Shown: positions 1-8,328 of the stretch, one piece after another | Layout of the letters: every line of letters begins with the position of its first letter | How positions within the stretch are numbered: the stretch's first letter is position 1 | Assembly: GCA_026770615.1 (NCBI GenBank) | Contig: MU631348.1 | Location: forward strand, 183,696 to 194,617 | Origin: Pavlovales sp. CCMP2436 | Taxonomy: Eukaryota; Haptophyta; Pavlovophyceae; Pavlovales | Length of the DNA stretch: 10,922 nucleotides | Direction: 5' to 3' | Notes under the pieces: generated by a model | Database searches by the model: none | Seen by the model: only the letters and a program-made list of their open reading frames with translations | Told to the model about the DNA's origin: nothing | Position numbers and translations under genes: made by a program

Positions 1-1190
1 TTTAATGGCCGCTTGCAGCTCGTATGAAGCTGCCCCTCATGCCGCACACACACGCACACGTTCATTTGCAGGCTGAACCCCCCCACAAAAAAGACGCGAC
101 GAACCCTCTGAGAACCCTCGTTGAGAGCCCTCACTGCGCCTCACAGCGCGCAGCTGCGGCGAGGCGCGCGCGCGCGCGGGAGCGGGCGCGCACCTTGTTC
201 GAGGCGCGCGTGTCGCGGTAGTAGCAGATCTTCAGGGCCGTCTCGAGCAGTATGCGCGCCTCCGCCTATATCATTATAGTACCAAATATTGAGAGATTCT
301 ATAAATCTTTTGCATTCGCATTTGTGGGTGTGATTATATACAAGAGATATTACCATGTGCATGATCATTTACGTAAAATATCATAAAAATTTAGATCATT
401 TTCTCGATATACTGGAAACGATACGACTTTGACAAAGACAAAAACGGAAATCTGGCTATATGTGTTATTATTTTATAGAAAAGAAATACCTCCGTCATGT
501 CTGGCGTCCACTGGTTGCGCATCAGCGGCAGCGCCATGTACATCCCGAGACCCGTCGCCAGGTAGTTGTCAGTGAAGCCCGTGCCGTACAAGTCCGTGTA
601 CCCAAGGTAGGCCTCGCCATCGCGGAAGCCGCCGACGAGCAGCATGTTCCACAACGGGTCGAACTTGCACCGCTTCTGATACATGGTGCGCGTCAGGAAG
701 GAGTGAAGCTCTGCGGTGGTCTGCGTCGAACCGTCGTCCATGCAGTACTCCGCAATCCGCTTCTGCTCGAGAATCTGCTGCACCTTCTGAAAGTCGGACA
801 TCTCGCCGTTCATCGCCAGGATGGTGTCCTGTGAGACCTGATGTATCCGCTGCACGTCCTTGTAGCGGAGCCAGTTCCCGTAGCACGCTGCGGGGCGGCG
901 GAGGGAGGGGCGGAGGGAGGGGGAGGGGATACATCAGGTGGGCGGCGTGGCGGGACAGGCGTCAGGCTTGGCTAACAGGCCGCTGCGCGCGCGACCCGAC
1001 GAGCGGCCTATCGCGCGCCGTGCGCCCGCGCCGCATCCACGCGCCGCGCGTCCGCGCGTCCGCGCCGCGCACCGATGGTGTCTGTCGCGAGCATGACGCC
1101 GCCCTTGTACTTGATGCCGATGGCACTCGTCCCCGTGACCGTCGGGCGCAGCGTGTTCCTGTGCGGGTCATCCACTGGCCTCGCGAACAT
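1..1190 (-). CDS. PSMB4: 20S proteasome subunit beta type-4 (beta-7), four exons, 3' end outside window
   Basis: A non-catalytic beta subunit of the 20S proteasome core, acting in protein breakdown in cytosol and nucleus. Exons on the minus strand are 1190-1073, 887-490, 265-194 and 18-1 (partial). All junctions keep frame: intron 1 is phase 1, introns 2 and 3 are phase 0, all with GT and AG ends. The 202 visible residues match the family along their length: VTGTSAIGIKYKGGVMLATD near residues 18-37, DPLWNMLLVGGF in the middle, ATGLGMYMALPLMRNQW, then ALKICYYRDTRASNK and LQAAIK. The ATG at 1190 gives a short propeptide of about 12 residues, against about 45 in human PSMB4; processing before TLRPTVTGTS would fit the family. 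About 30 C-terminal residues should lie beyond base 1. The last junction (acceptor at 19-20) is the weakest and rests on protein similarity to the plant sequence NKLQ. Confidence 0.92.
266..489 (-). other. PSMB4 intron 2, AT-rich
   Basis: This 224-nt intron reads GTATTTC at its donor and TATAG at its acceptor on the minus strand. It joins ...MTE to AEAR... in phase 0. It is much more AT-rich than the exons around it, whereas intron 1 of the same gene (888-1072) is GC-rich with a C-run before the acceptor. No other feature was seen inside it. Confidence 0.85.
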
Positions 1191-1704
1191 GGCTGCAGGC
1201 GGTGTCTGTGCCGAGCAAGCGCGCGGAAGAAGCACCGAAGAGTGCAGAGCGCGCTGAGCGATGAGCGCGTTTTTATTACGTTGAGAAGGGTGAACCGATT
1301 TTTTTCGGTTGTGCTGTCGCAAAATTACCCTCCGGGGGCCAAAACCGGGGCGGGGGCCCCTACCCGGGGGGGAATGGTCTTGACAGATGGTCATCCTGCC
1401 CCAAAAGGGTGGTTTTGAGACACAGTCGTCCTGCCCGGACATGGTGGTCTTGACGGTTTTTGTGCGCGTGTGTGTGTGTTTTTTACGAGCATGCTCAATA
1501 ATCCCGTGACTTGCAGCCTGAATCCCGTACGCCTTCAGGCTGCAAGTCGAGAGACATTAAAAGAGACAGTCGTCCCGCCCGGACACCGTCGTGGCGCACA
1601 GTCGACTCAAAATCAAATGCCACGCTGTGCACTAACAGTGACTATATGACTAAATATTACTTAGTCGGGCACACTACCGGAGATCCATCGGCACGCGCGG
1701 TGGC
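1191..1704. other. Gene-free region upstream of PSMB4, with short repeats
   Basis: I see no gene here. The part next to PSMB4 presumably holds its promoter, but no known box is recognisable. Visible structures are a small hairpin near 1294-1310 (AACCGA/TCGGTT), G/C runs at 1340-1372, and a roughly 23-bp sequence (core AGTCGTCC, then GCCCGGACA) at 1417-1441 and again at 1563-1585. The open frame across 1511-1801 runs through the repeats and looks accidental. Confidence 0.6.
1508..1548. repeat. Perfect 15-bp inverted repeat
   Basis: Arms GACTTGCAGCCTGAA (1508-1522) and its exact reverse complement (1534-1548) flank an 11-nt loop. The arm resembles the GCCAGCTTGAATCCC motif that ends each satellite unit further downstream, so the two may be related. 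Confidence 0.85.
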
Positions 1705-2071
1705 GCCCAAGCCAGCGCAGCCGACTAAGGCACGCAGCAGGCAATGGGCGACGCAGCGCTCAGACCAGCAAAACATTCAGAACAGTCAGACGCCAGCTTG
1801 AATCCCTATCAGTATACTTAGTTAAAGTATATTTATGATAGGGATTCAAGCTGGCGTCAAAGTATATGGCAATGGGCGACGCAGCGCTCAGACCAGCACA
1901 ACATTCAGAACAGTCAGACGCCAGCTTGAATCCCTAACAGTAAATATATCACAGCCCAAGCCAGCGCAGCCGAATAAGGCACGCAGCAGGCAATGAGCGA
2001 CGCAGCGCTCAGACCAGCACAACATTCAGAACAGTCAGACGCCAGCTTGAATCCCTATCATAAATATATCA
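1705..2071. repeat. Small satellite: three copies of a 69-bp core unit, one with a foldback
   Basis: The core, beginning GGCAATGRGCGACGCAGCGC and ending TTGAATCCCTA, occurs at 1740-1808, 1868-1936 and 1989-2057, nearly identical at equal length. Copies 1 and 3 also carry an upstream block of about 35 bp (from 1705 and 1954, starting GCCCAAGCCAGCGCAGCCGA). Copies 2 and 3 carry a downstream TAAATATATCACA tail. In copy 1 the tail is replaced by an inverted copy of the unit's end. No coding potential is apparent. Confidence 0.9.
1789..1858. repeat. 23-bp perfect inverted repeat joining satellite copies 1 and 2
   Basis: The left arm 1789-1811 and right arm 1836-1858 are exact reverse complements. 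The 24-nt spacer holds a second inverted repeat (TATACTT at 1813-1819, AAGTATA at 1825-1831), so the segment could fold into one long hairpin. It is an inverted duplication of the end of the satellite unit. Confidence 0.9.
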
Positions 2072-2229
2072 CAATTAAATGACGATCGCCGCAAAATTTA
2101 TATACTTGGCATACATTAACTAACTAATTTATTGCATAAGTTTAACTATACCGCCCGCTCGGGCCGCGGCCACCGTGCTCCGGGCATTGTCTGCCTCCTT
2201 CCAACCGCGGCCCAGCCCCCGCAACTCGA

Positions 2230-4948
2230 CTAGGAGAGCGAGGAGAGCTGCACCTGCAGGTCGAGGAGCAGACGGAGCTTCTGCTTCTCGAGGCGCGTCT
2301 GCTCCTCTAGCCGGCGGATTGTGTCCATCTGCATCTCGACGACCGTCTGCATCCCCGCCGCGCCGTGCCCCGCGACGCGCGTCTGCGTGCGCCTCGAGGA
2401 GTGCTGCTCGCCCCTGCCGTGCATGCGCAGCGATTCGGCCGCGTCCGCCGTCTGCGCGGAGAGCGACTCGAGCGACAGCGCCCCGCCCTCGCCCAAGCCG
2501 CCGTCGCCGCGCCGCCACGACGGCGCACCGCCCGCGCGCCAGTCGCCCACCGCCTCGGCGCCGCCGAGGCCGGGCGGGCGGGCGGCGGCGGGCTCGGGCG
2601 CTAGCCTGCAGCGGTGCCCCGTGAAGGCGGGGGCATGGCAGCTGCGGCAGAAGCGCGCACCGCTCTCCGCATCAGTGAGCGCCGCCGTCTGCTGCGCGTC
2701 CGCCGCGCCCGCCCACGCGTCCTCGGCCACCGCCGCCGCCGCCGCCGCCGCCGGCTGCGTGAACTGCCATAGGCCGGCTGACGGCAGCGGCACGGCCGGC
2801 GGCCGCGCGCAATCGTCGAGCGGCAGCGCGCCCGCCACCTCGGCCGATTCGGCGGCGGCGGCCGCCGCGGGCCTGGCCTCGGCAGACCCCGGCGCATTCT
2901 CAGCCGACGCCGCCGCTGCCGCCGGTGCGTGCGCGGCTGCCGGCGCGGCCGCGGCGGCGGCTGCCGCCGCCAGTGCGTGCGGCTTGGCGCGCGCCTCCTC
3001 CTCCTCCGCCTCCTCCTCGGCGGCGGCCGCGGCGTCGGCCGCTGCGCGGCGGCTGCCGGCGGTGAGCCGGCGCTTCTCGCGGCGCGCCGTCGCCTCCTCG
3101 CCGCGCTCGCGCACCGAGAGGAGCTCGCGCTCGAGCGCGCGCCGCTGCCGCTCCGCGACGATCTGCGCCTTGACGGTGGGCTCGTGCGCGAGCTCGAGGA
3201 GGTCGACGGGCGAGTCGCCCGAGCCGCGCCACTCGGCGTTGGCGCCGTTGCGCAGCAGCTCGGCCACCACGGCGGCGCGCCCGTTGCGCGCGGCGAGCGA
3301 GAGGGCCGTGTTGCCGCCGGGCCCGCCAGGTGCGTTGACGGGCGCGCTGGCCTTGATGAGCGCGCGCACTGCGTCGACGTGCCCGTTGGCGCTGGCGAGC
3401 ATGAGCGGCGAGAGGCCGGCCGCATCCTGCTTGAACACGGACGCGCCCGCGTTGACCAGCACCGAGACAGCGGCGCGGTGGCCGTGCGTGGCGGCCGTGA
3501 GCAGCGCGCCGCCGAGCACGTCGAGGTCGAGTAGGCCGCCGCCCGCCTTTAGCAGCGCGAGGAGCGCGTCCGTCTGACCCGATGCGGCGGCGGAGCCGAG
3601 CAGCTCGCCCTAAGAAAGTGTTGTAAGGAAGTGCAAGTTAGAAAGTGTATAAGTTTGAAAGTGCAAGTTCGAAAGTGTATACGAATATAACTTACACTTT
3701 CTAAGCTACACTTACCGCGTGCGAGGTGCCCGCGCGGATCAGCAGCTCGATCAGCGCGCGGTGCCCGTGCTTGGCGGCGAGCGCGAGCGCCGAGACCCCC
3801 GCGGAGGTCACGTGGTCCGCGCGCGCGCCGTGCTCGAGCAGCATGGCGGCGATGGCCACATCACCCCCTTTGGCGTTGAGCAGCAGCGCCGTCTGCCCCG
3901 CTGCGTCCGCAGCGTCGGGCCGCGCACGCGCGGCGAGTAGCGCGCGCACGACGGGCGCGTGCTCGTTCTTGGCCGCGAGCAGCAGCGCGCTCACCTGCGC
4001 CGCGTCGACTGCGTTCACGTCCGCGCGCGCCTCGAGGAGCTGCACGGCGACCGCGACGTGGCCCGACTGCGCCGCGGCCATCAGTGCGGTGCGGCGCGAG
4101 CTCGTGCCCGCCGCGTTCACGTCGGCGGCCGCGCCGAGCAGCTGCGCGACGATGCGCGCGTGCCCCTTGCCCGCGGCGATGGCGAGCGCGCTCCAGCCGT
4201 GCGTGTCCGTCGCGTCCGCGTCGGCGCGCGCGCCGAGCAGCGCCTCGACGACGGCCGGGTGTGCGTTCTCCGTCGCAACCATCAGCGGCGTGCCCACGCC
4301 ATCCGCGATCGCCTCGAGCGGCGCGCCCGCCTCGAGCAGCGCGACGACGACGGCGGGGTCTCCCACCTGCGCCGCCCAGTGCAGCGCCGACCAGCCGCGC
4401 GCGTCGGCCAGCCCGAGCAGTGCGGGCGGGCGGGTCGCGAGCAGAGCGCCCACCGCGGCTGCGCGGCCGTGCTGCGCCGCGACCATCAGCGCTGTCGCGC
4501 CGAGTCCGGGCACAAGCGCGTCGGCCGGCTCGCCTGCGCCGAGCGCCAGCCGCACGAGCTCGGCGCTACCTGCGCACGCCGCCAGGTGCAGCACCGCCCA
4601 GCCGCTGCCGTCGCGCGCGCGCAGCGTGACGGTGCGCTGCTCGGCGGGGAGCGCGTCGAGCAGCTGGCCGAGCAGCGCGTCCGCCCGCGCCTCGGCCGCG
4701 GCGACGAGCAGCTCTGCCGCGACGCTCAGTCGGCCGTCGCGCGCCTCGGTCGCGGCGCGCGCGCCGCCGCCGAGCAGGGCGCCGACCGCGTCCGCGTGCC
4801 CGTTGGCCACGGCGAGCTTGAGCGCCGTGTTGCCGCGCGCATCCGACGCGTTCGGGTCGACCCCCTGCGCGAGCAGCGCGCGCACGCGCTCCGCGTGGCC
4901 CTTGGTCGCCGCCGCGCGCAGTGCGGAGCCCTTCGTGGTCGACGACAT
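2230..4948 (-). CDS. Ankyrin-repeat protein with C-terminal Cys/His motif and coiled coil, two exons
   Basis: Exons 4948-3716 (411 codons) and 3609-2230 (459 codons plus stop) join in phase 0 across a GT-AG intron, giving 870 residues. About fifteen ankyrin repeats fill residues 7-540, with typical helix motifs such as GNTALKLAVANGHADAV and AGLSPLMLASANGHVDAV; the stretch near 72-108 is divergent. Residues 556-618 are charged and probably helical. An Ala-rich low-complexity stretch follows. Cys732-x2-Cys735-x7-His743-x-Cys745 could bind zinc. The C-terminus (about 831-868) looks like a coiled coil. Ankyrin arrays are protein-binding scaffolds; no catalytic domain is seen, so partner and role are unknown. 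The start MSSTTKGSALRAAA was chosen because the first ankyrin repeat begins just after it; the frame stays open to 5143, but that part is low-complexity and overlaps the neighbouring gene's exon 1. Confidence 0.88.
3610..3715 (-). other. Ankyrin-gene intron built of short repeats
   Basis: This 106-nt intron has donor GTAAGT and acceptor TTCTTAG on the minus strand. On the plus strand it contains five copies of a 13-16-nt unit starting GAAAGTG or GGAAGTG (from 3614, 3627, 3641, 3657 and 3671) and an inverted piece, CTTACACTTTCT at 3691-3702, that can pair with the opposite end. It is AT-rich inside a very GC-rich gene. Confidence 0.88.
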
Positions 4949-5107
4949 GCCGGCGGTCCTGGCTGCGCCGATACCCGCGCAGCACCCGAGCCGCGTGAGC
5001 GTGCAGCAGAGCGCGGAGGTTAGCCGACTTCGTGTGCGATTTTCTCCGGAGGAGAAGCTCTTTTGCGTTGGTGGCGGCGGCGGCAGCGGGGCCATCGAAG
5101 GCAAGAG
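4949..5107. promoter_or_regulatory. Short divergent promoter region (inferred)
   Basis: Only 159 bp separate the predicted start codons of the minus-strand ankyrin gene and the plus-strand RING gene, so both promoters and 5' leaders should share this stretch. It holds an inverted repeat, TTCTCC-GGA-GGAGAA at 5042-5056. I recognise no TATA box. The call depends on both chosen starts, of which the RING start is the less certain. Confidence 0.45.
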
Positions 5108-5939
5108 ATGGAGGTGCGAGCCTGGCTGTCCTGCGCACTGCACTGCCTCCCCCAGATGCGAGCACCAGGCCCCGACGCAGCCCGCTTAGTGCGCCTGGCT
5201 TTCACCCTGCGCACTGCCCCAGGCCGATTACCCGCAGCATGAACTCGTGGTCGGCAGCTCCTCCGCAGCAGCTGGCCGGCGGCGGCGCACCTTCACCTGC
5301 TCCGCATGCTCGTTCGAGACCGGCATGGCCCGCAACGACGGCGGCTGCCCATCCTGCGGCGGCGCGCTACAGCCCGTGCACCCGGGTTCGGACACCTCTC
5401 GCGCCGGGTTCGCGTACTTCGCCGCCGAGGAGGAAGGGCGCATGGCCGAGGGACTCGAGCCGCGCGAGCAGCTCGACCAGCTCACGACGCTACTCGAGCT
5501 GCTCTCGCGCTCGTTTGGCGGCGTGGGCGCCATCGGCGACTTCACTCCGGGAGGCCGGCCTGCTACCCGGGCGGTTATCGACTCGCTGCCTCGGGTGAAG
5601 GTCTGCGAACCAGACTTTCCCCCCCCCCTGCAGGTCAGTCAGCTGCCCCCAAACACCCCCCCCCCCCTACAGGTCTCCCCCTTTGTTGAGCTGCGCGCCT
5701 ACCTCTCAAGCGAGGCGGTCGAACCCGCGGCGGCAGTCGCGCGCATACTCCGCGAGCAGACGAAGCCTGAGCTGGTGCTCGATGCGACAAACAGCGCGTT
5801 CGGCCCTGCCCTCAGCTTCCTGCCGCACGGTCTCGCTGCCTTGCTCGCCCAGGTAGCAATACTATTTGTCTATATGTGTGTATATATATAACAATAGATC
5901 CGGAAAGATAGATCCGGACTATTGGCCGTGCGAAACCAG

Positions 5940-5972
<33 letters not shown>

Positions 5973-6527
5973 CAGGCATCGCCTGTCGAGGGCGCAAACC
6001 TGCAAAACCCCGAGGAGCTCGCGGGCAAGATCGGGCTTATGCGGCGCGGTGGTATCGCCTTCTCCGCCAAGGTCATCTGCGGCCAGCGCGCGGCCGCGGT
6101 GGGCGTCATCGTTTCGCAGACTGGTGATGTGTGGCCCTTCACGATGACTGATTCGACGGGCGATCTGGACGTCCAGATACCCTCCGTGATGGTCGCAGCA
6201 GCTGCCGGGATGAAGTTGGAGCAGCTGCTTGCGCGCGCGCGCCAGGATAGCAGCCACGTGCTCATCCACGCTACTGCCCACCACACGAATAGCAGCTGCG
6301 CCGTCTGCCTCGAGCTGTTTCAGGTTGACACGGACGCAGTTCAGCTGCCCTGTGACCACCACTTCCACGAGGTCTGCATCGCAAAGTGGCTCGCAAAAAG
6401 CTCTGCATGTCCGTGCTGCAGGCGCGACTGCCTGCCTGCGGCCGGCGGCGGTGGCGAAGAGGCGGTGCATGACGCGACCGGAGCGCAGCGCGAAGATTTC
6501 ATCGGCGGCACGTCCATGTTTGGCTGA
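5108..6527 (+). CDS. RING-H2 protein with N-terminal zinc ribbon and PA domain, probable E3 ubiquitin ligase
   Basis: Model: exons 5108-5113, 5223-5600, 5673-5852 and 5976-6527, all introns phase 0, 371 residues. Cys28-x2-Cys31 and Cys44-x2-Cys47 form a zinc ribbon like that at the N-terminus of RNF126/RNF115-type ligases, followed by the linker-like PATRAVIDSLPRVKV. A protease-associated (PA) domain spans about residues 160-275 (SAFGPALS, LAGKIGLMRRGGIAFSAK, AAAVGVIV, IPSVMV). A complete RING-H2 follows: Cys296, Cys299, Cys314, His316, His319, Cys322, Cys333, Cys336. RING-H2 fingers recruit E2 enzymes for ubiquitin transfer. No signal peptide or membrane helix is visible, although PA-RING ligases usually have both. 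The frame is closed upstream by TAG at 5187 and has no ATG before the first Cys pair, so an upstream exon is needed; ATG-GAG at 5108 joined to 5223 restores frame. Only that first exon is speculative. Confidence 0.85.
5601..5672 (+). other. Probable 72-nt in-frame intron with two possible acceptors
   Basis: AAG|GTCTGC at 5600/5601 can serve as donor. Two C-run acceptors follow: CTGCAG ending at 5633 and CTACAG ending at 5672. Both are followed by GTC, keep phase 0 and leave a frame without stops, so unspliced, short-spliced and fully spliced forms would all code. Retention would add 24 Pro-rich residues between the zinc ribbon and the PA domain. I favour removal to 5672 because the retained sequence is low-complexity. 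Confidence 0.6.
5853..5975 (+). other. RING-gene intron with a TA-dinucleotide run
   Basis: Donor CAG|GTAGCA and acceptor GATGCAG|GCA join ...LLAQ to ASPVEG... in phase 0 inside the PA domain. The 123-nt intron is AT-rich. It includes a TA run at 5940-5968 and two AGATCCGGA copies at 5896-5904 and 5910-5918. Confidence 0.88.
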
Positions 6528-7830
6528 TGGCAATGCGTTTGAATATAACATATGTAACGAATCACTTACAGTTGGCTTCCAGGAAGGTCACAGACTAACT
6601 TATACTTTGTAACTACGTAGTTGCATAGTTGTCAAACAAGCACGCATTAACTTCGGACAAGCCCGTCATATTCATTCACGGAAATCACCCACGCACAATG
6701 CGCTCATCTACCAAACGGGACTTTTGAAACCATCCAGTCAACCACGCTAACACACCACCCGGGCGGCAAGAAACCCAAAACAAAATATGAGCCAGCAAAC
6801 TCAAAGTTTCCGAAACACAATCATGAGCCAGCAAGCCTGCAATTTCCCGCATCCCAAAGTCCAGGCTATGGCTCAGGTCATCCCCCCCTAGCACACGACC
6901 ATTCATAGCAATTTCCCGAAGCCAGTCACGAAACCTGGCCATTTAATTTTTAAATATATACATCTGCAGTAGATTCTCATCAAACTTTTCGAAAACCGAC
7001 GCCACCAATAAGTAATTCACCTCTTAAAATTACAAACAAACAATTCATTTTAGAAAATAATTTTTTAAATTACATACGGGAAACTCACATTTTAAAAAAA
7101 GTTTAAGGGGGACTGGTGAACGATTTCAGCATGGCGGATCACCTTTTCAAAAAGATCACCTTGTTAGTTACTGATGTACTACCCCACGCACACGAATTCA
7201 CAAATTTCTGATAAATGTGCAAAATAGAGCTCGCCGAGACGAATCCAGCGAGCCTAGAGCTAGCTCTGGCTTCGAGCATGGAGGCACGCAATGCTATGGA
7301 TGGTCGTCCCCCATTTGCGGGCTGGGGGAGGGGGGCCGAAGCCAGAGCCTCCTGCGCCCGAGGCCCACCCCTGGCAAGGGGTGGGATAGACTGGACCAAC
7401 AAATAAGCCGCGTATATTTTCGATTTCTGTCCCTCGGGGCAAAAATCGCAATATATGTGATACAGGCTAGAGGCGAAGTAATGGTTTGGGAGTCGCGTAG
7501 GTGTGTCGCGCTTGCTGACGGTGCTGCATTTTCAGACGACGCGGGGGAGATGCAAAGGTGGAGATCGGTCAGCGCGCCAGTCGAGAGTCGTCGTCGATCG
7601 TCGTGTGTCTGAACTGATCAGCGGTGGGGACGGTATCCGTGCGCTCGGGGTGCATCCCTGGATCTGAGTTTTTTTTTCAACGCTCATTTCCAGTGCGATC
7701 CTCCCGGGGACGGACATTTAACTAGAAACTTACACATAGACATATTTATTTAATATTTGTTGGTGTAGCTAAGTAGTCATGAATATAAACTACAAGAAAG
7801 TCGTCTGGCAGGCTTCCCAGCCATTACTAT
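6528..7830. other. Gene-free stretch downstream of the RING gene
   Basis: No confident gene lies here. An 85-codon frame (6685-6942, minus, starting MARFRDWLREIAMNGRV) resembles no family I know, lacks the C/G-ending codon bias of the real exons, and is probably chance. Other structures are a 12-bp palindrome AACTACGTAGTT near 6612-6623, ATGAGCCAGCAA twice (about 6786 and 6823), an AT-rich stretch 6940-7110, and GATCACCTT twice within 30 bp near 7137-7164. The 3' end of the RING transcript presumably falls near the start, but no poly(A) signal is recognisable. Confidence 0.5.
7263..7385. repeat. Two GC-rich inverted repeats in AT-rich surroundings
   Basis: GCTCTGGCTTCG at 7263-7274 is the reverse complement of 7337-7348. 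Immediately downstream CCCACCCCT (7364-7372) and AGGGGTGGG (7377-7385) form a 9-bp hairpin with a 4-nt loop. No coding explanation was found. Confidence 0.7.
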
Positions 7831-7862
7831 AATTACTCAACTGAGTTAATTAGTGAACTATA
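7831..7862 (+). repeat. 32-bp direct repeat, left copy
   Basis: This copy matches 8329-8360 at 28 of 32 positions, including CTGAGTTA, one mismatch, then TTAGTGAACTATA. The copies lie 498 bp apart. The right copy ends one base before the terminal inverted repeat of the neighbouring element. Confidence 0.85.
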
Positions 7863-8328
7863 TGTGTAAAAAAAAATTGGCTGCGGATTTGCAATACAAT
7901 AATAATGAATATGGAATTTGTCAGGCTACGGATCCAGCGTGGTGCTGGTCTGGCCGCAGACACTGACTGGACTATCAGTGGTTGATAACCAGTCCGGGCG
8001 CAGAGCCGGATTCAGACTGTTACGTCGGGATTTTGGGGCTCGTGCTCTCAGTTACCTTCCTGTAAATGTAGTATGTTAGACTTTCTTCGACCTGCTCCCC
8101 GAGGCTCGGGATCCGACTAGCGCTGCAAGGACTAGTCGAGAGAAGGACCAGATCGGCGAACCCAACAGAATTCTGCCAGCAGGGATTTTGTCATTTTTGA
8201 TTCGATGGCAAAAAACCTAAAGCGCATATCACAGCAGCAGCAGCAACTCTCCGCGAGCGTTCCTCTTCCCGCCGGCACCCTCACGCTGCCCACGAGGAGA
8301 CTCTCAAGCTCGACCTAATTGACAAAAA
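7863..8328. other. Segment between the 32-bp direct repeats, no gene
   Basis: No coding frame of note. Two compact foldbacks are visible: GACTGG/CCAGTC enclosing TATCA/TGATA at 7965-7994, and CGACTAG/CTAGTCG at 8114-8120 and 8132-8138. A short CAG run lies near 8232-8246. Being bounded by direct repeats, it could be a small non-autonomous element, but no terminal structure proves this. Confidence 0.4.

Noticed and set aside
391..489. Extension of the PSMB4 exon to the stop at 391 without splicing
   Set aside because: The sequence after MTE loses all similarity, while splicing to 265 restores the family sequence in frame.
1740..2057. Possible CRISPR array
   Set aside because: The repeats are 69 bp, only three, unevenly spaced and in a eukaryotic intergenic region; no regular spacers are present.
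2321..3577. Long plus-strand frame of 418 codons antisense to the ankyrin gene
   Set aside because: It is Ala/Ser/Arg-rich with no domain. It exists because high G+C removes stops on both strands, whereas the opposite strand encodes clear ankyrin repeats.
4949..5143. N-terminal extension of the ankyrin protein to an ATG at 5143
   Set aside because: The added residues are low-complexity, overlap the predicted first exon of the divergent gene and precede a natural start just before the first repeat.
3726..5189. Plus-strand frame of 487 codons antisense to the ankyrin gene
   Set aside because: Same cause: low-complexity Ala/Ser/Arg sequence mirroring the real ankyrin exon.
6685..6942. Minus-strand 85-codon frame as a real gene
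   Set aside because: It matches no family I know, has codon use unlike the neighbouring exons and no splice context; kept only as a note in the intergenic entry.
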